Below are positions 10,932 through 19,893 of a DNA stretch of 64,000 nt, one piece after another. The stretch spans positions 62,001 to 126,000 of the forward strand of contig NZ_JARANV010000006.1 of the NCBI RefSeq assembly GCF_029889845.1. The letters run 5' to 3'. A model generated the notes under the pieces. The model searched no databases, was not told the origin of the DNA, and saw only the letters and a program-made list of their open reading frames with translations. Source of the stretch: Halomonas sp. 25-S5 (lineage in GTDB: Bacteria; Pseudomonadota; Gammaproteobacteria; Pseudomonadales; Halomonadaceae). A program made the translations under genes and the position numbers. Numbering within the stretch: the stretch's first letter is position 1; the number at the start of each line of letters is the position of its first letter.

Positions 10932-12122
10932 ATGGGCGGGGAGCCGCAGGCGATGAGGGCGTCTCCGTCGCCAATGGACGCCTATCGCCAGGCGGTCGAG
11001 CAGGCCGGCTTCGCCTCGGACGAGGCCCAGTGGCGGGCAGTCGGCCATCTCGAGGCATGCTTTCACGCCCTGCAGGAGGCGGAGGGCAGTGCCACGGCCG
11101 CGGCCATCCCGGGGGTCTACCTCTGGGGCCCGGTCGGGCGTGGCAAGACCTGGCTGATGGATGGCTTCCATCGGAATCTCCGGGTGCCCGCGCGTCGCCT
11201 GCACTTCCACCACTTCATGCGCTGGGTTCACCGGCGCCAGTTCCAGTTGAGCGGCACCGCCGATCCCTTGATGGCCCTGGCCAGGGAGCTGGGCGGCGAG
11301 ATTCGGGTGCTGTGCCTCGACGAGCTGTTCGTCAGCGACATCGCCGATGCGATGATCCTCGGGCGCCTGCTGAGCGCCCTGTTCGATCATGGGGTGACGC
11401 TGGTCTGCACCTCGAACCAGGCCCCCGACCAGCTCTATGCCGATGGCTTCAACCGCGAGCGCTTCCTGCCCGCCATCGCGGCCATCGAGCGGCACATGCG
11501 GGTGGTCGAGCTCGACGGCGGCCAGGACCACCGGCTGCATCCTGGCCAGGCCCATCCGCGTTACTGGGTCGCCCAGGCGGGAGAGCCGAGCGTGCTGGTC
11601 GAGGTGTTCGAGCGATTGCGCCGAGGAGAACACTTCTCCGACGACCCCGTGGAGCTCGGGCATCGCGCGATTCCGGTGGTGCGTCGCAGCGAGCGGGTGC
11701 TGTGGTGCCGCTATGCCGACCTGTGCGAACAGCCACTCGCCGCCCTGGACTTCATCGCCCTGGGGGATCGTTTCGCGCATGTCCTGCTGAGTGACGTGCC
11801 TCGCCTGAGCGGCGGACAACAGGCGGGTAGTATCGCCCGGGGCACCGAGGACGGGGTGTCCCGCGTCGCGGCGGGCGAGCGGGACTTTCCCGAGCTGGCC
11901 AGGCATGACGATGGCGTGCGCCGCTTCATCGCCCTGGTCGACGAGTGCTATGACCGGCGCATTCCCCTCTACCTGGAGGCAGAGGTGGCGCTGGGCGAGC
12001 TCTATCCCCACGGCTACCTCGCCTTCCCGTTCCGGCGGGTACTGAGTCGCCTGCAGGAGATGCAGCTGGAGCGCTTCGGTCGTCAGCGTCAGGAGGAGGG
12101 CAGTCATGGCGGAGCCCGTTGA
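10932..12122 (+). CDS. zapE: Cell division protein ZapE (AFG1-like ATPase)
   Basis: A 396-residue P-loop ATPase of the AFG1/ZapE family, which acts at the division septum under oxygen limitation in E. coli. Walker A is GPVGRGKT (66-73), Walker B is LCLDELFV, and the family segments FHHFMRWVHR and TSNQAPDQLYADGFNRERFLPAI are present. I chose the ATG at 10932 because an AGGAGGAG site precedes it; an in-frame ATG at 10884 overlaps the astB stop (ATGA) and would add 16 residues. The gene takes the place where astE might be expected and may be cotranscribed with the AST genes. Confidence 0.85.
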   Translation: MGGEPQAMRASPSPMDAYRQAVEQAGFASDEAQWRAVGHLEACFHALQEAEGSATAAAIPGVYLWGPVGRGKTWLMDGFHRNLRVPARRLHFHHFMRWVHRRQFQLSGTADPLMALARELGGEIRVLCLDELFVSDIADAMILGRLLSALFDHGVTLVCTSNQAPDQLYADGFNRERFLPAIAAIERHMRVVELDGGQDHRLHPGQAHPRYWVAQAGEPSVLVEVFERLRRGEHFSDDPVELGHRAIPVVRRSERVLWCRYADLCEQPLAALDFIALGDRFAHVLLSDVPRLSGGQQAGSIARGTEDGVSRVAAGERDFPELARHDDGVRRFIALVDECYDRRIPLYLEAEVALGELYPHGYLAFPFRRVLSRLQEMQLERFGRQRQEEGSHGGAR

Positions 12123-12302
12123 GATCGAGTGGCTGAGCGCTGACTCGGTCGCACGGCTCACGAGATCCTCGTCCAACACGTCGAAACCTTGACCCTCATG
12201 CCCGACGGCTGACACCACCGCCTGCCTGAACCGCCGGGTCGTTGCAGCGGGGAAGTGGCCGGATGCGCTATGCTGCCGGCCAGCGAACAAGGGAGAGACG
12301 AT

Positions 12303-13040
12303 GTGACAGGGCTGGTCTACTGGCTGGACATGGCGGGGGTGATCGTCTTCGCCCTCTCGGGCGTGATACTGGCCTGCCGTTCGCGGATGGACCCCTTCGG
12401 CATGCTGGTGCTGGCGGCGGTGACCGGGATCGGTGGCGGCACCCTGCGCGACCTGGTGCTGGGCGTGCGTCCGGTATTCTGGGTGACGGATCCGGCCTAC
12501 CTCTGGGTGATACTCGCCACCGTGGGCCTGTCGATCCTCGGCTTCCACTACATCCATCGCCTCTCGCGCGGCTTCCTTCCGGTGGCGGACGCCTTCGGCC
12601 TGGCGCTGTTCACGGTGATCGGCGCCCACAAGGCCCTGATGCTGGAGGCGCCCGGCGTGGTGGCGGTGCTGATGGGGCTGCTGACCGGGGTGGCCGGCGG
12701 TATGGTCCGCGATGTGCTGGCGCGTCGGGTGCCCATGGTGCTCAGGCAGGAGGTCTATGCCACCGCCTCGATTGCCGGTGGCGTGGTCTTCGTGGGGCTG
12801 GAGGCCCTGGCCGCACCGTTGGCCGTCTCCTTCGCCACGGGGCTGGTGGTCACCCTGGGGTTGCGGCTCTCGGCGATCCACTGGCAGCTGTCCCTGCCGG
12901 TATTCGCCTGGGTGGTGGTGCAGCCGCCAGCGACTTCCCAGGATCCTGAGGGCGGCGAGGAGGAGGCCCGTGGGCGATCCAAGGCCAGGGTCAAGCTGAT
13001 CCCGCCCGGACGCGCCAGACGAAGGAGGAAGGCGAAATGA
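12303..13040 (+). CDS. TRIC-type (UPF0126, YadS-like) membrane channel protein
   Basis: A 245-residue inner-membrane protein with the two tandem glycine-rich repeats of the UPF0126/TRIC family: ALSGVILACRSRMDPFGMLVL followed by GIGGGTLRDL, and later LFTVIGAHKAL with GVAGGMVRDVLARRVP. Prokaryotic members form trimeric cation channels. The GTG start follows GGGAGAGACG at good spacing. A charged, Arg/Lys-rich C-terminal tail of about 45 residues extends beyond the family core. It overlaps the next lipoprotein gene by 4 bases. Confidence 0.85.
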   Translation: MTGLVYWLDMAGVIVFALSGVILACRSRMDPFGMLVLAAVTGIGGGTLRDLVLGVRPVFWVTDPAYLWVILATVGLSILGFHYIHRLSRGFLPVADAFGLALFTVIGAHKALMLEAPGVVAVLMGLLTGVAGGMVRDVLARRVPMVLRQEVYATASIAGGVVFVGLEALAAPLAVSFATGLVVTLGLRLSAIHWQLSLPVFAWVVVQPPATSQDPEGGEEEARGRSKARVKLIPPGRARRRRKAK

Positions 13041-14299
13041 GCATGACCCTGATGGAACGAGGAAGGGTCCGCACGCCCGCAGTGCTCGTGACCTGGCTGA
13101 TGGTGCTGCTGCTGTCGCTGGGCGGCTGTGCCCTCCCGCAGCAGGAGCAGGGGCTGGACCATGCGGCGGTGGCCGAGGCGATCCGCGAGCGTTACGAGGC
13201 GGCGCTACCCGACCTGCCCCTGAGCAAGCAGCGACACTATGCGCAGCGGCTCTATCGGCTGACCGGCGAGGATCGTTACCTGCCCCTCAACCGCGCCTAT
13301 GGGCGGCAGCTGGTGAGTGACCTGCGCGAGGAGATCGATGCCCTGGCCGACCCCGGCCATGCCGCGCGACGGGCCCAGGAGCAGGTGGCGGCCTATCCGG
13401 AAGGCAGCGCGAAGCAGCGTCGCCGCAAGCGAATGCTGGGTGAGTGGGGAGAGATCGCCTATGCAAAGGGCCTGGCCTTCGACCTGACCCAGGCGAAATA
13501 TCACGGCCTGCTAAATGAGGCCGACCTTCCCGGCTACCACCGGGCGCTGGACTACCTGGCGGGCGTCGATTTCCGCACCTTCGTGCTCGATCCCGACGTG
13601 ATGGCGGTCTACGCCGCCCAGGTCGCCAACCTGGTGTATTACCTCGAGGACCTGGGGGTCGCCGACCTGCGGGAGGTGGCCACGGCAGCCTTCCGTCGAC
13701 AGTATCCCCCGGCGCGTGACCCGCGGCTTTCGACGGCCGAATATCGCAACAAGATCTATGGCATGACCCACTTCGTGATCGCCGCCAGCGACTACTATCA
13801 GCAACCGGTGTCAGCAGAGGAGTTCCGCTGGGTGCTGGACGAGTTCGCCGCCGGGCTGGAGCGCATCCTGGTCGACACCAAGGAAGACATCTATACGGAG
13901 GTGGGCATCAGTTTCCTGCTGGCCGGGGAGGAGGACCATCCAGCCGTGACGCGCCTGCGGGATGCGCTGGTCGAGGCCTATGACCCCGAGGCGAGGATGG
14001 TGCCGTCAGAGCGGGGAGGCACCGACCTGGCCAACGGGGAGCACCGCAACGTGCTGGCCATCATGCTGCTGGACTGGCCGGAGAGGCTCTATCCGGGGCC
14101 GAAGATTTCTCTTCTCAGCAATATGAGGACACCTCATTCTGGTGGGCCGAGAGGGTTTTTAGCTGAGGGGCCAACTGATCACGAATATACAGGTAAAGTG
14201 GCATCAGGTCTTCATGCATTTCCTTTTCAGCTTTCCGGTGATCGATGTAGAAAGCGTTTCGAGAGCCATGCATCTCGATGCGCTCACCGACTTTTGTAA
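13037..14299 (+). CDS. DUF3541 lipoprotein with a foreign C-terminal tail
   Basis: The N-terminus has a signal peptide and lipobox (LLLSLGGCALPQ), so the protein should be membrane-anchored in the periplasm. The body (RHYAQRLYRLTGEDRYLPLNR, MTHFVIAASDYYQQPV, TEVGISFLLAGE, NVLAIMLLDWPERLYPGP) fits DUF3541. From about 14,103 GC content drops sharply. The last roughly 65 codons overlap the minus-strand acyltransferase gene and read as low-complexity antisense, suggesting that the natural 3' end was lost when the AT-rich gene arrived. Function is unknown. Confidence 0.7.
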   Translation: MSMTLMERGRVRTPAVLVTWLMVLLLSLGGCALPQQEQGLDHAAVAEAIRERYEAALPDLPLSKQRHYAQRLYRLTGEDRYLPLNRAYGRQLVSDLREEIDALADPGHAARRAQEQVAAYPEGSAKQRRRKRMLGEWGEIAYAKGLAFDLTQAKYHGLLNEADLPGYHRALDYLAGVDFRTFVLDPDVMAVYAAQVANLVYYLEDLGVADLREVATAAFRRQYPPARDPRLSTAEYRNKIYGMTHFVIAASDYYQQPVSAEEFRWVLDEFAAGLERILVDTKEDIYTEVGISFLLAGEEDHPAVTRLRDALVEAYDPEARMVPSERGGTDLANGEHRNVLAIMLLDWPERLYPGPKISLLSNMRTPHSGGPRGFLAEGPTDHEYTGKVASGLHAFPFQLSGDRCRKRFESHASRCAHRLL

Positions 14300-14930
14300 A
14301 GTGGAAGCCTGACATCGAGAGGAGTCTCGGAAGCCTTGGCTCCATCATGGCGAATACATGGCGCTTGCTCATGAGGCCAACGAGTGCATAGGTTGCAAGG
14401 AACAATGCAACGATTATCAAGGGGAATGTCTTTCTCTCCTCGGGTGTGAATACATAACTGTTTTTTTTCATATCAAGGGTTTCATGTTTTATGGGCTTGT
14501 GTCGGAACGCCCTGGCGATGGCAAATCGCGATATTTCACAAATGCTGTCATAAGGAAGCTTGGCAGGGTGGAGAGTTTCGTGTGTAAGGCTTCGCTCATC
14601 ATACTCCTGAAGAGGCAGTCTATGGTGCTTTCCGGCGGCCATTGGGGCCGGCAGTACTAGCCTGAGACAGCCAGCTGCGAGCCCTGATCTCTGGTGCTCA
14701 ATTAGGCAGTGAATGGAATGCGAGTCATGAGAATCGATCTCGATGTTTTTCCTCTCCATTCCGGGGGGGTGGTAGCCGATTTCCTGGCAATACACTTCAT
14801 GACGAAGTCTGTATATTCTGTTTTTTTCTTCATCGCTTATGGCAACATTAAAAGTGAAGTCTTTAAGGAAGGACTCGAAAAGCTCGGCAGTCGAACTGCG
14901 GATGTGCGTCATTTTTTGGGATGCTGTCAT
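14115..14930 (-). CDS. PEP-CTERM/exosortase-associated acyltransferase
   Basis: A 271-residue protein with an acyl-homoserine-lactone-synthase/GNAT-like N-terminus (EEKNRIYRLRHEVYCQEIGYHPP, then HCLIEHQRSGLAAGCLRLVLP, YDSICEISRFAIARAFR). This is the pattern of the PEP-CTERM/exosortase system-associated acyltransferases and related N-acyl amino acid synthases. A hydrophobic helix (LIIVALFLATYALVGLM) sits in the C-terminal half. The start follows AGGAAGG. The gene is far more AT-rich than its neighbours and overlaps the lipoprotein ORF convergently, consistent with horizontal acquisition. No exosortase genes are in this window. Confidence 0.8.
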   Translation of the reverse strand: MTASQKMTHIRSSTAELFESFLKDFTFNVAISDEEKNRIYRLRHEVYCQEIGYHPPGMERKNIEIDSHDSHSIHCLIEHQRSGLAAGCLRLVLPAPMAAGKHHRLPLQEYDERSLTHETLHPAKLPYDSICEISRFAIARAFRHKPIKHETLDMKKNSYVFTPEERKTFPLIIVALFLATYALVGLMSKRHVFAMMEPRLPRLLSMSGFHFTKVGERIEMHGSRNAFYIDHRKAEKEMHEDLMPLYLYIRDQLAPQLKTLSAHQNEVSSYC

Positions 14931-15000
14931 CTGGAGCCTTCCTATTTAAGCCGTAACCTGGAGGATGAGGTGAGCGCTGAAAGGTCTATGCGTGAAATCT

Positions 15001-17829
15001 TCAAGTGTCATCGCCAAAGGCCATTTGAACCGGAACTGGACGACCCAGGAAAAAGCCCTGGCCATAGGTGATCCCATAGGACTTAAGCATCGGCAGCAGC
15101 GCTTCCTGGTCGACGAACTCGGCAATGGCCTGCTTGCCGAAGCCGGCGGCAATATCGGCGATAGCCTGGACGATGACACGGCTCTCGGGGCTGATCGGCA
15201 GGCTGCGGATGAAGGAACCGTCGATCTTGATGTAGTCCACCGGCAGCTGCCCCAGGTAATGGAAGCTGCTGAAGCCCACGCCGAAGTCATCGAGGGCGGT
15301 GCGGCATCCGAGGTCGCGGACCGCCTGCAGCACGCCGCGTGCTGTGGAGAAGTCGGTGACGGCGGCGGTCTCGGTGACCTCTAGGATAAGGTGGTGAGGA
15401 TCGGCACCGTTGGCGGCCAGTTCGTCGGCCAGGTACTGCTTCAGGCCTTCATCATGCAGGGACTGACCGGACAGGTTGACCGCCAGGCTGATGCCTCGCT
15501 CCTGCAGTTGACTGAGTAGCTGCAGGCTGTGGCGAAGCACCCAGCGGTCAACCTGCACGATCTGACCACTGCGCTCCGCTACCGGGATGAAATAGGCCGG
15601 AGACACCAGGCTACCATCGGCCTCGCGCATGCGCAGCAGTACCTCGTAGTGCTTCACGTCGCGATCCTCCAGCCGCATGATCGGCTGAACCATCAGCTCG
15701 AAGCTGTCCTCTTCCAGGGCGCTGCGCACGCGCTCGACCCAGTAGACCCGCTCCTGCAGCTCGTCCTTGGCGTTCTCGGTCCTGGAGAGCAGGTGCCAGT
15801 GCTGGATGCCACTCTCCTTGGCCTTGTACATGGCCACGTCGGCACTGGCCATCAGGTCGGCCGGCGTCGCGCCGTGGATCGGGAACAGGGCGATGCCGAT
15901 GCTCGCGGTGACCCGGTGGCGCCGCCCCGCGGCCCTGAACCCCAGGCTGTCGAGCAACTGGTCGATATACTGGGCAACCTGAACCGCCTGGTCCTCGTCG
16001 GCATGTTCCAGCAACAGCGAGAACTCGTCGCCTCCCAGGCGGGCGATGACGCCGCGATGGCCCAGGTTCAGCAGCAAGGTCTCGGTCACCTCGCGCAGCA
16101 GGCGGTCTCCGACATGGTGGCCACTGAGCTCGTTGACGTCCTTGAACTGGTCCAGGTCCAGCAGCAGAACGGCGCCGCGTGATTCGTGCCACAGCGCCTT
16201 CTGCAAGGCGTCCTGGAAGTAGCGCCGGTTGTAGAGCTCGGTCAGGGGGTCACGCTCGGCCAGCCAGGTCAGGCGAGCCTCCGCGGCCTTGCGTTCGGTG
16301 ATATCGAGCCCCACCGAGATCCGCGACATGCTGCCGTCAGTGCCGGATGGCAGCGGGGCATGGTACCAGGCGATGGTATGGATGTGCTGGTCTGGGGTCT
16401 GCAGGGTGCGTTCTTCCTGCTGGGGCGTGTCGAAGGTGCCGACCAGAGAAGGACTGCCCGCCTCGAACACGTCCACGAAGTGGCGACCCAGCAGGGAGGG
16501 CTCGTCAAGGTCCAGCATCGCGCGAGTATAGTCGTTGATGAGGCTGATTCGCCCCCTGCTGTCCTGGGCGATGATGAAGACCCGGGCGGTATCCAGCAGG
16601 CTGTTGACGAAGTCCCTTTCCTGGGCCAGCTCTTCGACGCGCTCTGCCAGCTGGTCGCCGCGTTCCTGGACTTCCTGTTCCAGCATTTCGAGTTGTTGCG
16701 AGAGCTCCAGTGTGGTGCCTTCCAGCACGTCGATCTCGTCTGGCAGGCGATGGCGGACGGAGGGGATCGCGGCCCGGACATCATCGAATCCACCGCTGGC
16801 CAGTGTCGGCAGCAAGCCGGCGATCCGGCGCAGGCGTGCCATGGGGCGCAGCAGGATCATCAGCAGCAGCAGTTCCGCGGCGATCCAGCCCGCCAGGCCG
16901 ACCCCCAGCAGGGTTCGAGTATCCTCGTTGATGGCCTGGATCTGGGCCGAGATGTCGGAGATCAGCAGGAAATAACCGGTACTGCGTCGGTCCGCGTCCT
17001 CGTCCATGCGGACTGCGCTGAGCTCGAGGTACTGGCCCTGGTACTGCAGCTGCAGGGGGGCTTGCAGCAGAGCGCTGACCGGTCCGAGTCCGGCTGCCCG
17101 TTGCAGGACGGGCAGGCTCTCTTCCTGGCGTGTCAGGGCCAGGAGATAGCCATTCCAGGGGGCGAGATGGCGTTCCTCGGGGAGATCGCGGCTATCCAGC
17201 GAGCCGGCTACCAGCAGGGCCACCTCGGCGTTGGAGACTTCCCTGGCCTGTCGGGTCACATCGGCCAGCGAGCGGGAGAGCACGACCAGGCCGACGCTCT
17301 CGCCATTCACCAGTACCGGAACGGCGGCATATTGCTGGCAGTCCGTCGCACAGCGCAGTGCCGTGATGGGTATCTCGGTGTCCATGATCTGCTGCACCCA
17401 GGCCTGGATCGGCAACCTGCCCTCCGACTGACCGGAGCCCCAGCGGCCCATGGGCCGTCCCTGGGTGTCCACCACCCGTATCTCGTCGATGCCGGCCTCG
17501 AGCTGCAGGGTCGGCCACTGGGATGCCAGAGCCTCCTCGACCTCCTCCGCATTGCCCGCCTCGAGGGGCGGCCCGAGGCGTGGCGAGGCCGCGGCCAGGC
17601 CCGCCAGCTGGCGAAGGTTCTCCGCCGAACGCAGGAGGGCCAGGCGGATCTCGCGCTGCTGGCGCTCGTGGTGCTGGTTGCGGCTCTCCTGGAATTGGCG
17701 GGTCAGGTTGTCGTGGCCCAGCCAGGTGAACAGCGCTACGAGCCCGACCAGCAGCAGGCTGCTCAGGGCGATGACACGCCATGTCAGGCTGAGTCGGCGA
17801 CGGGTCCGGAGGGACGCGGGAAGTGTCAT
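15001..17829 (-). CDS. Membrane-bound PAS-GGDEF-EAL protein (c-di-GMP synthesis/degradation)
   Basis: A 942-residue sensor: N-terminal TM helix (about 19-40), a long periplasmic domain, a second TM (about 308-328), a coiled coil, a PAS domain (about 415-530), GGDEF (motif intact at 599-603) and EAL (about 700-935). The EAL signature reads EVL with the catalytic Glu729 kept, and DDFGVGFSS and GQGFFLGRP are present, so phosphodiesterase activity is plausible. The RxxD inhibitory site is absent (GHRGVIARLGGDEF). It is last in a three-gene unit with a porin-like and a periplasmic binding protein, which may supply its ligand. Confidence 0.92.
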   Translation of the reverse strand: MTLPASLRTRRRLSLTWRVIALSSLLLVGLVALFTWLGHDNLTRQFQESRNQHHERQQREIRLALLRSAENLRQLAGLAAASPRLGPPLEAGNAEEVEEALASQWPTLQLEAGIDEIRVVDTQGRPMGRWGSGQSEGRLPIQAWVQQIMDTEIPITALRCATDCQQYAAVPVLVNGESVGLVVLSRSLADVTRQAREVSNAEVALLVAGSLDSRDLPEERHLAPWNGYLLALTRQEESLPVLQRAAGLGPVSALLQAPLQLQYQGQYLELSAVRMDEDADRRSTGYFLLISDISAQIQAINEDTRTLLGVGLAGWIAAELLLLMILLRPMARLRRIAGLLPTLASGGFDDVRAAIPSVRHRLPDEIDVLEGTTLELSQQLEMLEQEVQERGDQLAERVEELAQERDFVNSLLDTARVFIIAQDSRGRISLINDYTRAMLDLDEPSLLGRHFVDVFEAGSPSLVGTFDTPQQEERTLQTPDQHIHTIAWYHAPLPSGTDGSMSRISVGLDITERKAAEARLTWLAERDPLTELYNRRYFQDALQKALWHESRGAVLLLDLDQFKDVNELSGHHVGDRLLREVTETLLLNLGHRGVIARLGGDEFSLLLEHADEDQAVQVAQYIDQLLDSLGFRAAGRRHRVTASIGIALFPIHGATPADLMASADVAMYKAKESGIQHWHLLSRTENAKDELQERVYWVERVRSALEEDSFELMVQPIMRLEDRDVKHYEVLLRMREADGSLVSPAYFIPVAERSGQIVQVDRWVLRHSLQLLSQLQERGISLAVNLSGQSLHDEGLKQYLADELAANGADPHHLILEVTETAAVTDFSTARGVLQAVRDLGCRTALDDFGVGFSSFHYLGQLPVDYIKIDGSFIRSLPISPESRVIVQAIADIAAGFGKQAIAEFVDQEALLPMLKSYGITYGQGFFLGRPVPVQMAFGDDT

Positions 17830-17862
17830 CTCGGTGGGTTCCTGGCCAGGCGCATGGAAACG

Positions 17863-19086
17863 TCAGAAGCGTAACGAGAGCTGGAACAGCAGCATGTTCC
17901 AGCGACGACTGGTCTCCGATGGGTCCGGGTTGTCTTGGACAGGCAGCCAGCCGGTGCCATCGACATGGTGATATTCGCCGGCCAGCATGATGCGGGGGTG
18001 AGGCGTCCACTGAAGTCCCAGGGTGATATCGTCCGCGAACTGGGAATGGGCAGGCACCGCGCCACCGGTGAAATCTTCAAGGCTCTGTCCCGAGCGGTCA
18101 TCCTTGTTGCTGGTCAGGCTGTCGTAACGAACCAGCCACTGCCAGTCATCGAGGAAGCGTCGGGTATACTGGACATACCAGCTTTCGCCAGTCACATCGT
18201 TTAGCCAGGGGTTATCGATGCCTTCCAGCTCGGTCGGCCTTAGCGCAAACTCACCGGTCAGGCTCCAGAGCTCCTCGTTGTACTGTAACGACAGGATCAC
18301 GGGGCGAAAGCGAAAGGTAATATCGGATTGCAGAGGCGTATTCGAGTCGAATTTCGCCTTGGCCTGTGCGGCACTCAGAGCTGCAACGATGCGACCGCCA
18401 TCATGCTCATAGCGAATCTGGCCGATGGCTGATTGCTTTGGGTCAAGAGACCCAGGAACATTCTCCAGGCGGAGGGTGCGCCGTAGGTCATCCCCTGCCT
18501 GCGCTTGTCCAATACCAACCTGTGTTCTTATCACCCCGTTCGACAGCCTTTCCTCGTGATAGAGGCTGACGCCATCGCCGGAAAGCCCCAGGGACCGGGT
18601 GCGGTCGAAGTAGATGGACTGTGGCAAAAGGATGCTGGGGCGGGTAAAGGCCACATCGCGGGTCTGATTGTAGAAGCCGAAGGGGTTCTTGAAACGGCCG
18701 ACCTGGATGCCGAAGGTGCGCTGCTGGTTCGAGAGCATCTGATAGTCGACAACGCCATAGTCCAGGACCGGCCTGGCCTCGCTGCCATCCCCGCCGGCGC
18801 GCCGGCTCAGTACCTGGGCGGCCAGCAGTACATCCTCGTGAGGCCGCAGCGAGGCATTGGCGCCGATCTCGGTGAACTTGAAGCTGCCCTCGTTCTCGCT
18901 GCTGGGACCGAAGAAGTTGTTGTCGTCGGTGATCACCAGCGCCTGGCTCAGGAAGCCATGCACCTGGAGGGTATCCAGTACGCCTTCGTCGCTCCGGGCC
19001 TGGGCAGACATGCCTAGGGCCAGTGCGCCGGCCATGGCGATTATGGAGCGGGGATCACTCCATCGAAATGACTTGGACACGATCAT
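17863..19086 (-). CDS. Porin-like outer-membrane beta-barrel protein
   Basis: The chosen start MIVSKSFRWSDPRS has AAGGGAG upstream and leads into a signal peptide (IIAMAGALALGMSAQA). The 407-residue protein has alternating aromatic/hydrophobic strands, for example EGSFKFTEIGANASLRP, TFGIQVGRFKNPFGFYNQTR and WNMLLFQLSLRF, and ends in Phe, the hallmark of BAM-inserted barrels. It most resembles general or phosphate-selective porin-like proteins; its substrate is unknown. It overlaps the upstream binding-protein gene by 32 bases and precedes the GGDEF-EAL gene by 33 bases. Confidence 0.75.
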   Translation of the reverse strand: MIVSKSFRWSDPRSIIAMAGALALGMSAQARSDEGVLDTLQVHGFLSQALVITDDNNFFGPSSENEGSFKFTEIGANASLRPHEDVLLAAQVLSRRAGGDGSEARPVLDYGVVDYQMLSNQQRTFGIQVGRFKNPFGFYNQTRDVAFTRPSILLPQSIYFDRTRSLGLSGDGVSLYHEERLSNGVIRTQVGIGQAQAGDDLRRTLRLENVPGSLDPKQSAIGQIRYEHDGGRIVAALSAAQAKAKFDSNTPLQSDITFRFRPVILSLQYNEELWSLTGEFALRPTELEGIDNPWLNDVTGESWYVQYTRRFLDDWQWLVRYDSLTSNKDDRSGQSLEDFTGGAVPAHSQFADDITLGLQWTPHPRIMLAGEYHHVDGTGWLPVQDNPDPSETSRRWNMLLFQLSLRF

Positions 19087-19501
19087 CCAGGTACTCCCTT
19101 TCAAGATATCCCAGGGCGCCAGGTGTGGTGGCGATCCGCTCGCGCATCTCCGCCTGGTCGCGAACACGGTTGGGTGCCTGCCCGGTGCCCGAGAACACCA
19201 TGCGATCCCAGGCCAGCTGCAGCTGGTGTGGATAGACGGATAACTGTTCCTTGGCAAAGCGCGCATGCACGGGATGGTTATTGTCGAGCACGAAGACCCG
19301 CACGGCCTGACCGTCGGGCCAGGTGCGCTGCCTCATGGCGAACATGGCGCGGGTGGTATCGCGCTTCAGCTGGTGGGTCTTCACATCGGGGTGTGCCACC
19401 AGCAGGATCGGTGCCTCGCGGGCAAAGGCCGGTACACCGGCCAGCGACAGGCCGGCCAGCAGCATCACCGTGGCCAGGGCCAACAGGCTCAGGCGCAGCA
19501 T
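19055..19501 (-). CDS. Small PstS-like periplasmic phosphate-binding-type protein
   Basis: A 148-residue exported protein: signal peptide LALATVMLLAGLSLAGVPAFA, then PILLVAHPDVKTHQLKRDTTRAMFAMRQRTWPDG and a C-terminal GALGYLEREYL motif. These features match the short 'phosphate ABC transporter substrate-binding-like' proteins that are much smaller than true PstS. No ABC transporter genes are nearby. As first gene of the porin/GGDEF-EAL unit it may act as periplasmic ligand-binding partner of the sensor; that is inference from context. Confidence 0.72.
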   Translation of the reverse strand: MLRLSLLALATVMLLAGLSLAGVPAFAREAPILLVAHPDVKTHQLKRDTTRAMFAMRQRTWPDGQAVRVFVLDNNHPVHARFAKEQLSVYPHQLQLAWDRMVFSGTGQAPNRVRDQAEMRERIATTPGALGYLEREYLDDRVQVISME

Positions 19502-19893
19502 GGAGCGCGTCTCCTCGGCTGGCTGGCATCGGCAACGGCGCCCGCCGCCGCCAGGGAGCGGATCAGGACGAATGATGGCATCGGGGGTTGCGTTCCCGTT
19601 GTCTGATGAACGCCAGGTTCATGCACCATGCAGGTGCGGCCTGCATCTCACGCGTGTATGAGTCGATGACGCCTTCTCCCTGCAGCCCCTGGGGGCATTA
19701 TCTTTTTGTCCGATGCGTATCAGTGCTTCCTCACGACAGGCATCAGGAAGATCATCGTGCCGTTCCGACACGGATCATCCTTATACGCTACATCACTTTA
19801 AGGAACTTTACAGGCCGGCGTATCAACGCGGTGAGAGGAGATGCCCCGGCGGTGGATGGCCGCCGGGGGGGGGGGCAGTTGAAGGAGTCGGGG
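19502..19893. other. 392-bp intergenic region with an 11-base G tract
   Basis: This stretch lies between the binding-protein gene start and the nhaD stop, both on the minus strand. It holds the presumed promoter of the three-gene c-di-GMP unit, though I see no clear -35/-10 pair. A GCCC-CTGG-GGGC hairpin followed by ATTATCTTTTT at 19685-19708 looks like a plus-strand terminator without a plus-strand gene in front of it. An uninterrupted run of 11 G lies at 19865-19875. No coding potential was recognised. Confidence 0.6.
19865..19875. repeat. Homopolymeric G tract behind nhaD
   Basis: Eleven consecutive G residues, 18 bases beyond the nhaD stop codon, flanked by two copies of CAGTTGAAG. Such tracts are prone to slippage in replication and in sequencing. 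It lies outside any recognised gene. Confidence 0.85.

Noticed and set aside
10866..12881. Very long minus-strand ORF opposite zapE and the TRIC gene
   Set aside because: It is antisense to well-supported genes, has repetitive His/Gln/Arg-rich composition typical of shadow frames in GC-rich DNA, and shows no family motif.
16186..17874. 562-codon plus-strand ORF opposite the GGDEF-EAL gene
   Set aside because: Antisense to a protein with complete GGDEF and EAL motifs; glutamine/glycine-rich shadow sequence.
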